Shown: one piece after another, positions 13,501 through 23,139 of the stretch
Numbering within the stretch: position 1 is the stretch's first letter
How the letters are laid out: each line of letters opens with the position of its first letter
Assembly (NCBI GenBank): GCA_023055505.1
Contig: JALIRH010000013.1
Span: forward strand, 2,356,001 to 2,420,000
Direction of reading: 5' to 3'
From: Callipepla californica brunnescens
Taxonomy: Eukaryota > Chordata > Aves > Galliformes > Odontophoridae
Length of the DNA stretch: 64,000 bases
The notes under the pieces: model-generated
What the model was told of the DNA's origin: nothing
The model's database searches: none
What the model saw: the letters and a program-made list of their open reading frames with translations, nothing else
Translations under genes and position numbers: made by a program

Positions 13501-14133
13501 GAACCGCAGGAAACGCACCCGCGTGAGCGCCCCAACCCATCCCACGGCCACGCGCGGCATCCCCAGGCACGGCCGGCTCCGCTCCCCCCCCCACGCACAC
13601 CCACGGAGCGCAGCCCTCGCCGCTCTGCAAAGCGGCACCGGAACGCGACCGAGCGCTCCCAGCGGGACCCCCCATCCCCGCAGCTCACCGGCGTGGGACA
13701 TGGGCAGCACGTCGTTGCCGGTGCCGCGGTAGTTATAGATGACGGCGGCGGCGGCGCCGCGCTCGGCGGCCAGGCGGATCTTATCGGCGAAGCTGCAGCC
13801 GCCGCCGCGCTGGATGAGGGCCACCCATCCCGGGCCGCCGCCGCCGCCGGGAGGGGGAGAGGGGGCCGCGCTGAAGTTGGTGAGCGCGCTGCAGGCATTG
13901 AAAGCGTCGCGGCCGTCGGGCAGCACCAGCAGCCCCGCGGCCGCCTGCAGCGGCGAGTCCTGCCCGTACAGGCCGCTCTCGCCCGCCTCCCAGCCGCTCC
14001 GGTTCCCGTCCGCGCCGTCCTCCCACGACACGTTCAGCCACGCCGTCCACACCGCCGCCCCCACGCCGGACTCCGGCGCGACGCACAGCAGCGCGGCCAC
14101 GGCCGCCAGCAGCTCCGCCGGCCCCGCCGCCAT
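1..14133 (-). CDS. RNF128: RNF128 (GRAIL) E3 ubiquitin ligase, 5' part of gene; 3' exons outside window
   Basis: Two coding exons are visible, at 13689-14133 and 1545-1792, joined through a phase-1 intron. Together they give 231 residues: a signal peptide, a protease-associated (PA) luminal domain, one membrane segment and a short cytosolic stub. Motifs shared with mammalian RNF128 are YGQDSPL, WVALIQRGGGCSFADKI, MSHAG, IVAIMIGNLKG, VTMVIEVGKKHGP and YFIFYSARR. In the known family a cytosolic RING-H2 domain follows and ubiquitinates membrane and endosomal targets, including in T-cell anergy. No RING exon is present at 1-1544, so the remaining exons lie left of the window. The match to RNF128 is clearer than to RNF13, RNF130, RNF149 or RNF150, and the neighbour RADX supports it. 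A candidate alternative first exon lies upstream at 19835-20047. Confidence 0.93.
1545..1792 (-). CDS. RNF128: RNF128 coding exon 2 (end of PA domain and membrane segment)
   Basis: The acceptor TTTTGCAG precedes GCGCAGGAAGC and the donor is CACAG followed by GTGAGT. The 248 bases complete the split codon from exon 1 and end in phase 0, encoding residues 149-231. The membrane helix is about residues 192-215 (YSIFFVSVSFFVVTAAIMGY). The basic stretch SARRFRVSRAQSRAQ then sits on the cytosolic side. Both alternative first exons of mammalian RNF128 join to this exon. Confidence 0.95.
4355..4389. repeat. G-run plus about 23 bp poly-A tract
   Basis: A run of eight or so G followed by an uninterrupted A-run. 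No recognisable SINE or LINE body precedes it, so I call it a simple repeat rather than a retroposon tail. Confidence 0.8.
6597..7072 (+). mobile_element. Diverged Galluhop-like mariner, internally deleted
   Basis: The left end reads GGGCTGCTCC and then CACCTCCTGTT. The right end reads TAGGAGGCACTGCTG and then AGAGCAACC, which is an imperfect inverted copy of the left end. TA dinucleotides flank both ends, as expected for mariner. The interior resembles the better-preserved element at 24326-24833, for example in a degenerate GAGCTTGCTGAACA segment. At under 500 bp it is far shorter than an autonomous mariner and contains no intact transposase. The family name is from memory of chicken repeats. 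Confidence 0.7.
12394..12838 (-). mobile_element. CR1 LINE fragment, 3' end
   Basis: Read on the plus strand it starts GGTTGGAAGGGACC and contains AACATCTAACTCCC, TTTAAAGCCATTCCCC, GTACTGGAAGGCTGCAGTGA and AGGAGAGGTGCTCCAGCCCT. These are reverse-complement hallmarks of the CR1 3' end. It is a 5'-truncated copy in the RNF128 first intron. An isolated open frame here (12594-12833, minus strand) is CR1-derived. Confidence 0.9.
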
Positions 14134-14460
14134 CCCGCACCGCCCCGCCGCCAGCGCCGCCTAAATCTTCTCGGCCCCACCGCCGCCCACGGGGGAGGAG
14201 CGGGGCCGCCCCCTGCGGAGCATCCCTCCCCCGGGCGGAGGGGCCGGCTCCGGCCGCCCCGCACCGCTGAGTTCGCCTTAGCGGAGCGCTCGGAGAGCGA
14301 GCGGTGCGAGTCCCGCCCGCCGTCGCTCTATGGGGCGCTGGGTTAGCCGCCTTCATTCGTCGGCCGTTGTTTTCCCTCGTTAAGCGTGCGGGAGAAAGCT
14401 GCCGCTTCCAGCTAACGCTCCTTGCTGTGTTTATGTAGTAGTCGCGTTTGCGTAATTAAT
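13420..14460. promoter_or_regulatory. GC-rich CpG-dense region at RNF128 5' end
   Basis: Dense CG dinucleotides span the first exon and its flank. A GC-box-like GGGCGGAG lies at about 14234-14241, roughly 100 bp upstream of the start codon. No TATA box was seen close to the ATG. This is consistent with a CpG-island promoter driving RNF128 leftward. Confidence 0.65.
13689..14133 (-). CDS. RNF128: RNF128 coding exon 1 (signal peptide and PA domain)
   Basis: The exon encodes residues 1-148 plus one base. The start is the ATG at 14133 (GGGATGG context), the first Met before a hydrophobic signal peptide at about residues 8-22. Possible N-glycosylation sites are NVS at 34, NRS at 44 and NFS at 86. 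The PA-domain core runs from about residue 53 to 148 and contains a Pro/Gly-rich loop at 91-102. The exon ends at ATGTCCCACGCCG followed by the donor GTGAGC. The exon is very GC-rich, so long open frames on the other strand here are shadows. Confidence 0.93.
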
Positions 14461-17400
14461 TGCGGCTGGCTGTGGAAGCGCGCGTTTCCGTGCGGCCCCG
14501 CGGTGACCCCGCGGGCGGACGTGGGTGCCCACGTCCTGCCGCTGCTGCCCGGCAGCGTGCATCCCTCGGTGCCCGAGCACAGGACGGGCTGAGCTGGAAC
14601 GGGGGACACGCACAGCTCCATCAGGTGCTCAGAGCCCGGTGCCGCCTGGCTTTGGGTGTCTGCAGGGACGGGGCACCACCATCTCTGAGCAACTTGAGCT
14701 TCTGCCTGACCCGAATGCGCGCAGCCGATAACGGACGGCTCAGTGGTGCGCATTTCCCTTCGCTTACAGCTGTGCTGGACGCAGGACGACCGGCCAGGGG
14801 CTGTGGGGACACGATGGGGGTTGGCCCCATGAATGACAGCTGAGGAGCAGGGGGCTCAAATGCAGCCCCCCAGCACTCACCTCGCTGAGCACACTGCTGC
14901 CCGTGCAGGGCCTGGTGAGGCTCAGCAGCTCAGAGCTGGTTTTGCTGCTGAAATAGCAGTGAGCAGAGCAAGAAATGGAGAGCAGATGAAGCAGTTTGCT
15001 AAAGATCAATATTGCTAAATAAATACACGGAGCTCAGCGAGCGGAGCCTTCTGTCCCAGCCCTAACACACCTCTCCTTTTCTCATTTCTCGAGTAAGCAG
15101 AACACTTAGCGGGACGGTAACATCCCTGGCTGCAGTAAGACATCTCTCCATAGGTAATCAGAGACCTTTTTGTTTTGAAACCTGCTCCATGCAGGCACAG
15201 GGAACAACTTAACCACACTCTATAGGATGGACAGGAGCCAAAGAACTCAGGGCTGCTCAGCACCCGCACTGTCACTGAGACAGAATCAGACCAAATATAG
15301 CCAGAATCTCACCGGGATGCAAAGCTTCCTGGGCAGGTGTGGGGCTGCAGCTTCGTGCACGTGGGCACGTGCAGCAGGCAGGGTGCAGGCACACTGCTGG
15401 GACACAGCTTCTGCTCCAGCCCTCGGCTGCTGATAATAGCTGCCCTCCTCACTGATGACCCCTAAAAGTTCTTTGCTATTTAAAAACTTTGGCTGCAAAA
15501 TTTTCCTGACCATCTTTTTTTTTCCCCACGGCTGCTTGAGAAGGCTCTGAGAAGCTCAAAAAGCGGGGTGGGACTTTCAGATAGAGAGAAATCTTGGCAG
15601 TGCTGTCTTTGACCTCTATAGGTATGGGCTCTTTTATCACCTGGGTCTTTATCTTACGTGAGTAAATATTTAAGCATCTTTCCTTCCAAGGTTAAAAAAA
15701 AAATAAAAGCTTATGCAAAATACAGCTTTTAATGTCAAGGTGGATCACTCAGGGCAACTTGCTGATGAAAGACCTTTATGTGCATGTCCTTCACAACTGC
15801 ATTTGCTTCTCATTCAAACACCCAGCTCTGAAGCTCGGTCTCTGCAAGAAAGCTCACAAGGACACAAGAAATCTCCTCTGGGGCAGAGTGTTACAGCAGC
15901 CAGTACCAAACCCTGCGTGTGCTCCGTGTGGACCTGAAAGCATCTCTGGGCCTCCTGGGCTGAACAACCAACAGGAAAGGAGAAGTGCCTCTAAAAGTGG
16001 AGAAAGAAAAGCCCTAAAATGTAACTCAGGACTCAACAGCACGGGAGAAAGATGCATGAATGAATGCTGTGCTGAATCACAAGCCAAAGACAGCAGATGC
16101 TGTCCAGCTCACAGCCAGCGATGGAGTGGCTTGGGCTGGTGTCAGGCTCCAGAACAGATGACCACGTGGGTAAAGCATCCTGCCTTAATACAAAACAGAG
16201 GTACAGCAATGGAGCGTGTGGTCCTTAAGCCCTTTCCAGAGGGTGGGCTCAGGGCACAGAGCCTGGGACCCTCCCTGCTTGTACCTGGAGGAGCTGCGGT
16301 GATGAAGGTGGCACACAGAAATTGCCAGCTCCAGCCGAGCTTCACCAGGGAAGCAAATGCTGTTTTTCATTGGTTCTTGCACAGTAGAACCAATTGTAGT
16401 GACAGTGCTACGGGTGCCCCAGGGAATGAGCCAGACGGAAGGAAACACCTGGTGAATCCAAAGGGAAGTTTCCCAGCAGGATGCTAACACCAGCAGCTGG
16501 TGGGAGGACAGGAGGCCCAGGCTGGCCCTTAGGGAGAGGCTGAAACCCGAGATGCTCTGCCTTTGGCTGACTGTCTCCTTGTTGCCTCTGCCCAGCAAGA
16601 GGCCCGCTTGCAAGAATATGAGGCATATTATTTCAAGGAACAAGGAAGCAAAAAGGTCTCCTCAGCTTGTTCTGGGAACAGAGGTGAAATGATAGAGATG
16701 GGGAGGGGGAAAGGAGTCACCCATGTGGAGTCAGAGGGGGAACAAGGACACAGTGAATAAGTGTTAGGACAAAACCACTTGCCTGCTCCTACCCAGGTGA
16801 ATGCAATCGGCCCTGCTTTCCTGCAGTGCCACGGGCAGACAGGGGAGCACTGCATGGCATGGAGCCCAAGGGTCTTCAAGGAAGCAGGAAAAGAGACTTG
16901 AGTAACTTCAGCTAATAAAAGGAATAAGCCCAGCTCTCCCCTGGGGTGAGTCAGCACCACACTCAGCACTTGGGAAGAAAGGTCTCCATCTCTGCGCTTC
17001 ATCATCCCACAGCATGGTAAGAAGAGGTGCATGAAATGCTGAAGTCCAACTGGATTCCAGGCTCCAAGTCTTGGCCTGTGCCAAGCCCGAAGCCACAGGA
17101 AACTTAGATATGGGCAGAACTTTAACGAAATCTGTCCTGAGCCGTTTCCCCTTAGGCAGCGATGCCCAGCTCCTCGCTCAGGCGCTTAGCAGCCACGTTG
17201 GCTTGTATTGATCCAAGGTGTTTCCACTGCCCCTCCACCCTGGAGATGAGGTGCAAGGAGCCGACTCTCACCAGCACTCCCTGCAGTGCCCCCAGGGGAC
17301 GGGGACTGCCAGGTTTCCACCGTTCCATTTTTCAGCTGATAAGAGTGGCTGCCCTGATAAGCCTCTCCTTGCATCGCCAGCTCCGGCTGGTGACGGACTG

Positions 17401-19834
17401 GGTGCTTCCCTCCCTGCAGGGAGTGGGGACAATTTCCCCAGCAATAAGTGGGGGAACTGAGTCTACATTACGAGTTCCCTGACTGCACGGAGGTGTTTGG
17501 AGTGCTGTTAGCAGAGCTGATTACTTCAGAAGGACTCGGAAAAAACTGAAGTTCACAGCATCTTCTCTGTGTGGACATCTGTGACAAGGTGGGAGATATG
17601 AGCGAGATTTTACAGCGGCTTTCAAAAGAAAAGCTACAGGTCTGTGACAGGCATTGCATGAGCAGGTAGTAAGATCCTCCCTCAAAGTCATCCTGGTGTA
17701 AGAGAAGCCAGACTTCAAGCCTACAGAATACCCTGAAACAAGACAGAAGGAAGCACAGGTCCGCAGCTAGTGGCAGTTATTGCCACCAGTTACACCTGGT
17801 AATTATGAACGAGCTGAGGTACCTGCTTGGTGCTGACACACAGCAGCTCCACCAGGATGATGCCCTTCATGCGCTGGAGGTGTTTGTTAACGTCCAGGTG
17901 AGGGATTCCCCTTTCACCAGCCTGTGCAGAAAACCCTTCAGAACACACCTGACACGGAAGCTTAGCTGTTATACGGGAGCAGCATCCTACTGTCAGCAGT
18001 AACGATGTTCTAATTCTTTTCTGTCTGTACTCCTGTATACTGTCACCTACTGACTTCTGCGTGTGAAGTGGGGGGATAGAACAACTGTTCCGAGGCCGTG
18101 CAGCCCTCTACCGGCTCACAGCAGCACTGCTGGAAGGCAGGGACCGACCAACAGCTCAGCTCCAATAGCTGGCATTAAAAAGGGAGCACCAAAGTGCTGT
18201 GGGTGGGGGCTGTGCGGGAGGACCTGTGGTGAAAGTGTGTCCTGATGCATACTGCACCGCCTTCCCATAGAGAAGGACACAAGTGCTGTGAGTACAGCAA
18301 AAGCTTTGTCTCGGTAGCCCTGACTCAATCTAACATCATGCCAAAAAGACACAAATATCGACAGGCAAATCTGGATAAAACGAGAGCATTTTCCCATCCA
18401 TTACTCACACCACCAGAGAAGGAATGGGAAAGATGTAACCAACACTTTTTATAGAGAAGATAAAACCGATTCAGTAATAGCTTTATGCCTGCACATGTAC
18501 AGGTAAACCAGAACGTCAGCCTGGCAGCAGCCAGAAGGAACTGCTGGAGAGGATGAGGAGGGAGCCAAGGACGGTGCTTTTCTCAGTGTGCCCCTTCCCA
18601 ACAGCTCTAACCCACCCGCACCTCGCAGACATGTGCACTGTGACCAGAACAAACTGTTCCGTGGCCGTACGACTCAGCAGCTGTTTTATGATGTGAAACA
18701 CACTTCTGTTGTAACAGAAAACAAGGCTGGCTAGCAGGCTCTACTGATTTTGTGCTGGAGTCAGCAGGATGGAGGAAGGCAAGGCAAGGCCAGGGCCCAA
18801 AGGCCTGATATATCACCTGGGGGACCGAGTTCCTGCAGACATATAAGCTGCCTGTGTTCTGTTACGGACATGGACGGTGCTGGGGGCTGTGCCATGTGGG
18901 TGCTGGCTGCCAGCACAGCAGCTCCTCTCCCAAGCCAAACGGCTCAGAGGGTTTGTCCCACATCCACGCAGACCCGGCTCTGCACAAGCCCAATTCCACC
19001 TGTGTACTGCAGCCAAAAACCATGTATACAACCACAGAATGGTTTGGTTGGAAAGGACCTTTCAGGTCACGTAGGGATGTGGTTTAGTGGGAAATACTGG
19101 TGGTAGGTGGATGGTTGGTCTGGATGATCTTGGAGGTCTTTTCCAACCTTGCTGATTCTATGGTTTCCTTTCCCACCTCTGTGAACTATTATACTGCAAA
19201 AAGAGAAAACATTTCCCAGCACACTCTCATTCCAAGTGCTGCACTGCAGAGGTTGCCCCTTCCTTTCCCAGGCATTTTCTGCTCTGCACTGCAGTAGGGA
19301 AACAAACACAGGACACAATGCTTCTCCTCCACCAACTAGATGAAGACAAGAACTCCTCTCGCTGAGATCACTTACCTCAATGTATTTAGCACACGTTAGC
19401 TCTGGGCTGATGTATTAACTTTCCGTGACCCTAATGCCACCCACACCAAAGGGGGTATATTTTCCCTGACCTCGTCAGCCTGTGTGAGCTGACAAGCTCC
19501 ACAAACAAACCAAGCAATCGAGGCAATGCGAATCTTTTCACGCTGGCCACCGAAGCCTGAATAGCTTTCCACAGTTAAAGCACAGCTCGGGGTTATCGGC
19601 CACACGCTTCCAGTGCTGTGCTCTGCAAACACTGGCTCCGCTGTACGAGCCGAGCAGCTGCAGCTGGCTGTGCCTTCCAGCAAGGTGCTGTGCTGTGCAC
19701 GCCGCTCAGCGCACGCCTTGTGCTCTTCTGCAGCACTGCCCAAAGAAACGTGCTTGCTGTGCAAGCAAAGCATGGCTCTAGCTTCCAACACTCACCCACG
19801 GGGCTGCGCCAAGCGCGGCAGCAGGGCATTTGTT
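14461..19834. other. Region between the two candidate RNF128 first exons
   Basis: If the alternative exon at 19835-20047 is used, this is its intron; otherwise it is 5' flank of RNF128. It contains an inverted pair of CR1 tails (19031-19166). The longest open frame, 15732-16487 on the plus strand (251 codons), has no domain I recognise. I see no other gene. Confidence 0.6.
19031..19166. repeat. Short inverted pair of CR1-type 3' tails (fold-back)
   Basis: The left side reads CACAGAATGGTTTGGTTGG then AAAGGACC. The right side reads GGTCTTTTCCAACCTTGC then TGATTCTATGG. Each is a CR1 3' tail signature and they point in opposite directions, so the segment can fold into an imperfect hairpin. The unpaired centre includes GGATGTGGTTTAGTGGG. 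It may be a rearranged or nested CR1. Confidence 0.65.
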
Positions 19835-20047
19835 TCACGCTGAGCCGAGGCTCAAATTGCATGACGTTGTGGAGTTGAAACCATACACGCCGCTCTTGCA
19901 CTGCTGGGACACGGTCTCGTTGCTGGTGCTGTTGAAGTACGAGACACGGACAGAGGCGCTCACAGTAGCGGCCTCTGTAGTCCCCATCAGGATACCAATC
20001 GCTGCGAGGAAGGCGGTGGTGATGGCGTACATCTGCCTGCAGATCAT
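19835..20047 (-). pseudogene. RNF128: Candidate RNF128 alternative first exon, apparently broken
   Basis: The frame encodes a hydrophobic leader (MYAITTAFLAAIGILMG) and then ATVSASVRVSYFNSTSNETV followed by SQQCKSGVYGFNS. This matches, in spacing and residues, the start of the second human RNF128 isoform, which has a signal peptide and then SAYVTVTYYNETSNYTA and CGVYG. As in human, the exon lies upstream of the isoform-1 first exon on the same strand. The rest of the PA domain expected in the same exon is missing: the frame ends in TGA at 19837 after SCNLSLGSA. No clear continuation exists in other frames. NST and NET glycosylation sequons are kept. It could also be a shorter exon with an unusual donor, or an assembly error. 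Confidence 0.55.
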
Positions 20048-20419
20048 CGCTTACGTCTAAGCAATGAACGTCAGACATCCAAGCACAAAGCACGGGAACC
20101 TGTGGGTGGTTTCTGCCAGCGATGGCCACAGTTGGTGATGCTGGCTGCCCAGGGAAGTCTCACGTTTCAACCCAAACATCGCTCCTCGAGGACGTTCCTG
20201 AGTGCCTCTCTCCATTCCGGGCATAGACCCTTCCCCCTACAATTGGAGCTGTGCAATGATGAACAGCACCAGCTCTGCACGGGCACTTTGATGGGAGCCC
20301 GACCTGGTGCTCCTGGAAACTCCCTGAGACAATAACCACGACCCCACGTTCCTGCAGCAGCTTTCAGAAGCACGGTTACACAATCAAAAGGAAGAAGCCA
20401 AGACGTTCGTAGATATTAC

Positions 20420-20427
20420 TTTATTTA
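20420..20427 (-). promoter_or_regulatory. TATAAATAAA element: distal RADX poly(A) signal or TATA box
   Basis: On the minus strand the bases read TATAAATAAAG. They fit either a distal RADX poly(A) signal about 2.6 kb after the stop or a TATA element about 375 bp upstream of the RNF128 alternative exon. Sequence alone does not decide between them. Confidence 0.3.
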
Positions 20428-22941
20428 TATTCTCCACTTCTCAGCTACTGCGACACATAACATTGACCACTATGACACACGACAGGTTTGCACTCTTGGA
20501 AGTACCATTAGCTACATGCTCAATGTACCTCCATCCCATACGTTGTGAAATTAATGCTGGAAACACAAGAAACAAGGACACGTAAGGCTTTAGAGCACGG
20601 TTCTTTGGCTGGATATGAACTACGCAGTAATACACTCCTCTCAGCAATGGCAACGTACAGCAGCAAGAAAGGATTCCTATGACATATTCTGCAGCAGTAC
20701 AGACACCGTAGCTTGGCTTTGCACGGCAACGTCGGTGTGCTTTGACAGACTCAGAATCAAAACCGCTTTGGTTCAAGGATTCCCCCACCTCCAGTACGGC
20801 AGTACTGATCCGGCAGGGAGAAAGGAGGCAGTGGTGGAACCAAATGTTCACAGCGCAGCACTTCAGAACGAGCGGTGCTTCTGGGATGGGGTGGGTTCTC
20901 TAAAGGATTCAGTACCCACATTCCGAGTCCACGATTGGCACAGATGCAAAGAAAGCGAACGCTCCTGACGCTGGCACTTCATTCCACAGGAAGGAGTTCA
21001 CGTATCTCCTCCCCTTCTGCCATGAGAAATGTCAGCTGCGACTCAGGTACAATAAAGTGATACACTTACAAAGTCTCAGGCGTGTGTTCCCTGTATTCCA
21101 CGCCACGACGCCATTTAATTAGAGTTCGGGCACCTCCTGACACAGAGGATTAATGCTCTCTGTTTAAAGTGTAGTAAAAGCAGCGCAGTGCAGCAAGCAG
21201 CACTGCTGGCCGTGTGCTGCTCGGGACGGGCTACGTGCCCGGAGCATCGGAACCCAGCAGCCGTGGCACTGCTCGCCGCACCGCTCCAGTACACAAACAT
21301 CATTTCCAAAATCTGCTCCTAGAAACAGTGGTTCTCATTAAAATTAGACTTCGACCTGAAGTATATCTCAATAAAAAATACTGACACAGTCAGCTGGGCT
21401 CAATTTGGTACACAAGTGCTGGTGCTAATTCTCCTCATTCTAGTGCAACGGAGTCTTACCTTCACGTACCGCAGCACCCAGCTCCCCTGCAGCACAGTTA
21501 CAAACACCTGATCCTGCAAGCATTGCTCTAGAACTAATACTATATGATCCATATAAAATATAAACGTACAGTACACAGTCACATTTAACTGCCTTGCAGT
21601 CTCTGTGCACTTTAAGTTAAACTTTTCTCGTTAATACATTTTTCAGTTATAAACCATCGTAGAGACTGGAACACTTTTTTTTTTTTCTTTTTTTTTTAAT
21701 ATCAAGGCATTTACTTTTTATATCAAGTTGCCTATTAAGTTTCTTCTTAAATTACTATTAACTGAAGTTAGGGTAGAGAGCTGAAGGACCTGAAGACAAA
21801 ATCCACTGTCCCCTTGCTGAAAGAGATGCTCCCCAGTTACCAAGCTCTGGGCTGCTCAAACACACCTGGGAAGTTTTCCACATCAGAACAAATCTGCTTC
21901 TATAAATCATTTCTCCTCAAACAATGAACTGAGACCAGCATTCCACACAGACAAGCTGTGAGCTAGCAGTGTGTCTTAGCTCCTACTTCAGAATAATTTC
22001 CTAAGGACCCAGGTTGTAGAAGTAATACGGGGCCAGCATGAGGAATAAGGGCTTAGTTCAGAGCTGAGCAAGAACCAGCAGCTGTGCAAAGAGCTGACAG
22101 GATTTTAGAGCACTTGGGCATCTGGGAGCAGCAGCTTCTTGCAGCTGCTGAGCTCTCTCACTCAGCTGTTATCAAAAAGAAAAACAGCAGTACCAGTGGT
22201 GAAGAGGGAAAAGAAAACAAAGTAATGGTGTGACAAACTGTATCCTGCCACGCTTCATAACACTTAAAAAGTTTTTCTCTTGCAAAGCTAGAAGCAAGCT
22301 TCACTAACAAAGTTCAATATTTCATTTTTTAAATTAATAAATAAAATACATTAAAATCCTTCGGGTGCTGCACTCAGTACCCAACATCGTACATACAAAA
22401 GCGGACATACAGAAATACAGGTGACTTTGCTCAGGTAAAAAGAACTGAAGATATCTTCTTGGGTCACTGAGCACAGCCCCCAGTGCTGAAGGCACCAACA
22501 GCACGGTGCAGGCCTGCGCAGCGCTCAGGCCGTCTCTACTGCCTCCCACTGAAAGCTCACTTCAGGACATAACAGCTCTTATCCTCAAGATTTCCAGCCT
22601 AAAGTTCATTCTATTGCAGACACCGCCTTTAGGATTAGGACAGCCTGCCTCTCCTCTCAGCTCTCACCTCAACGCGTGCATTTCCTACCTATCTGTGCAG
22701 AGAAAGAGAACCACAGCCGCGCTCCTCCATCTCCCACCCAAAGATAAGCTCCCTGTATTGCCTGAAGTGACCACGGCATTGTGCAATAATTTGATCCACG
22801 ACAGTCACAAATAAAGGCACCAACCGGCCTCCTCATTCATGCAGATGAGCGCTGCAACTTTCAGTCCTAAGGATGGCATCCTTCTGTCCACTGGTTCTAG
22901 AAAAGTGCGGTGTGTAGAGGGTGTGTTGGACTTACAGCAAT

Positions 22942-22947
22942 TTTATT
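22942..22947 (-). terminator. Proximal AATAAA poly(A) signal candidate for RADX
   Basis: TTTATT on the plus strand gives AATAAA on the minus strand about 47 bases after the RADX stop codon. Use of this site would give a very short 3' UTR. Confidence 0.4.
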
Positions 22948-22993
22948 CCCCTCCTTTTCAGCAGTGTCTAATTTTGAAAGATAAGTTATTCGA

Positions 22994-23139
22994 TTACACT
23001 GGATACGGCACATCGGCTTCCAGTGTCTTGTAGATTTTGCTCAAGAAGACTTCCACCTTGTCGTCACCCAAGTGACAGATGTCCAGGATACAGACGACGT
23101 GCCTGCCATCCAGGTCCATCGCTGCCTTCACTATTTCAT
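22994..23139 (-). CDS. RADX: RADX exon 15 (last coding exon)
   Basis: After acceptor AACTTGTAG it encodes [40 protein letters not shown] and ADVPYPV, then TAA at 22996-22994. The phase completes the split Asn codon from exon 14. VCILDI and KVEVFL resemble the mammalian C-terminus. Confidence 0.92.

Larger units (their letters stand above)
1793..13688 (-). other. RNF128 intron 1 (about 11.9 kb)
   Basis: This large first intron lies between the PA-domain exon and the membrane-segment exon. It contains a mariner remnant (about 6597-7072), a CR1 tail (about 12394-12838), a long A-tract (4367-4389) and a perfect 11 bp inverted repeat (6070-6095). Several open frames of 100-200 codons (for example 5051-5575 and 8492-9085, plus strand) have no recognisable domain and look like chance. 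No other gene is visible. Confidence 0.75.
20048..22993. other. Interval between RADX stop codon and RNF128 alternative exon
   Basis: Part of this is RADX 3' UTR; its extent depends on which poly(A) signal is used (22942-22947 or 20420-20425, both AATAAA on the minus strand). It includes a T-rich tract at about 21678-21699. I see no conserved open frame. Confidence 0.6.

Noticed and set aside
13693..14356. Long frames on both strands over RNF128 exon 1
   Set aside because: They are alternative frames of GC-rich coding DNA where stop codons are rare. The PA-domain frame accounts for the region.
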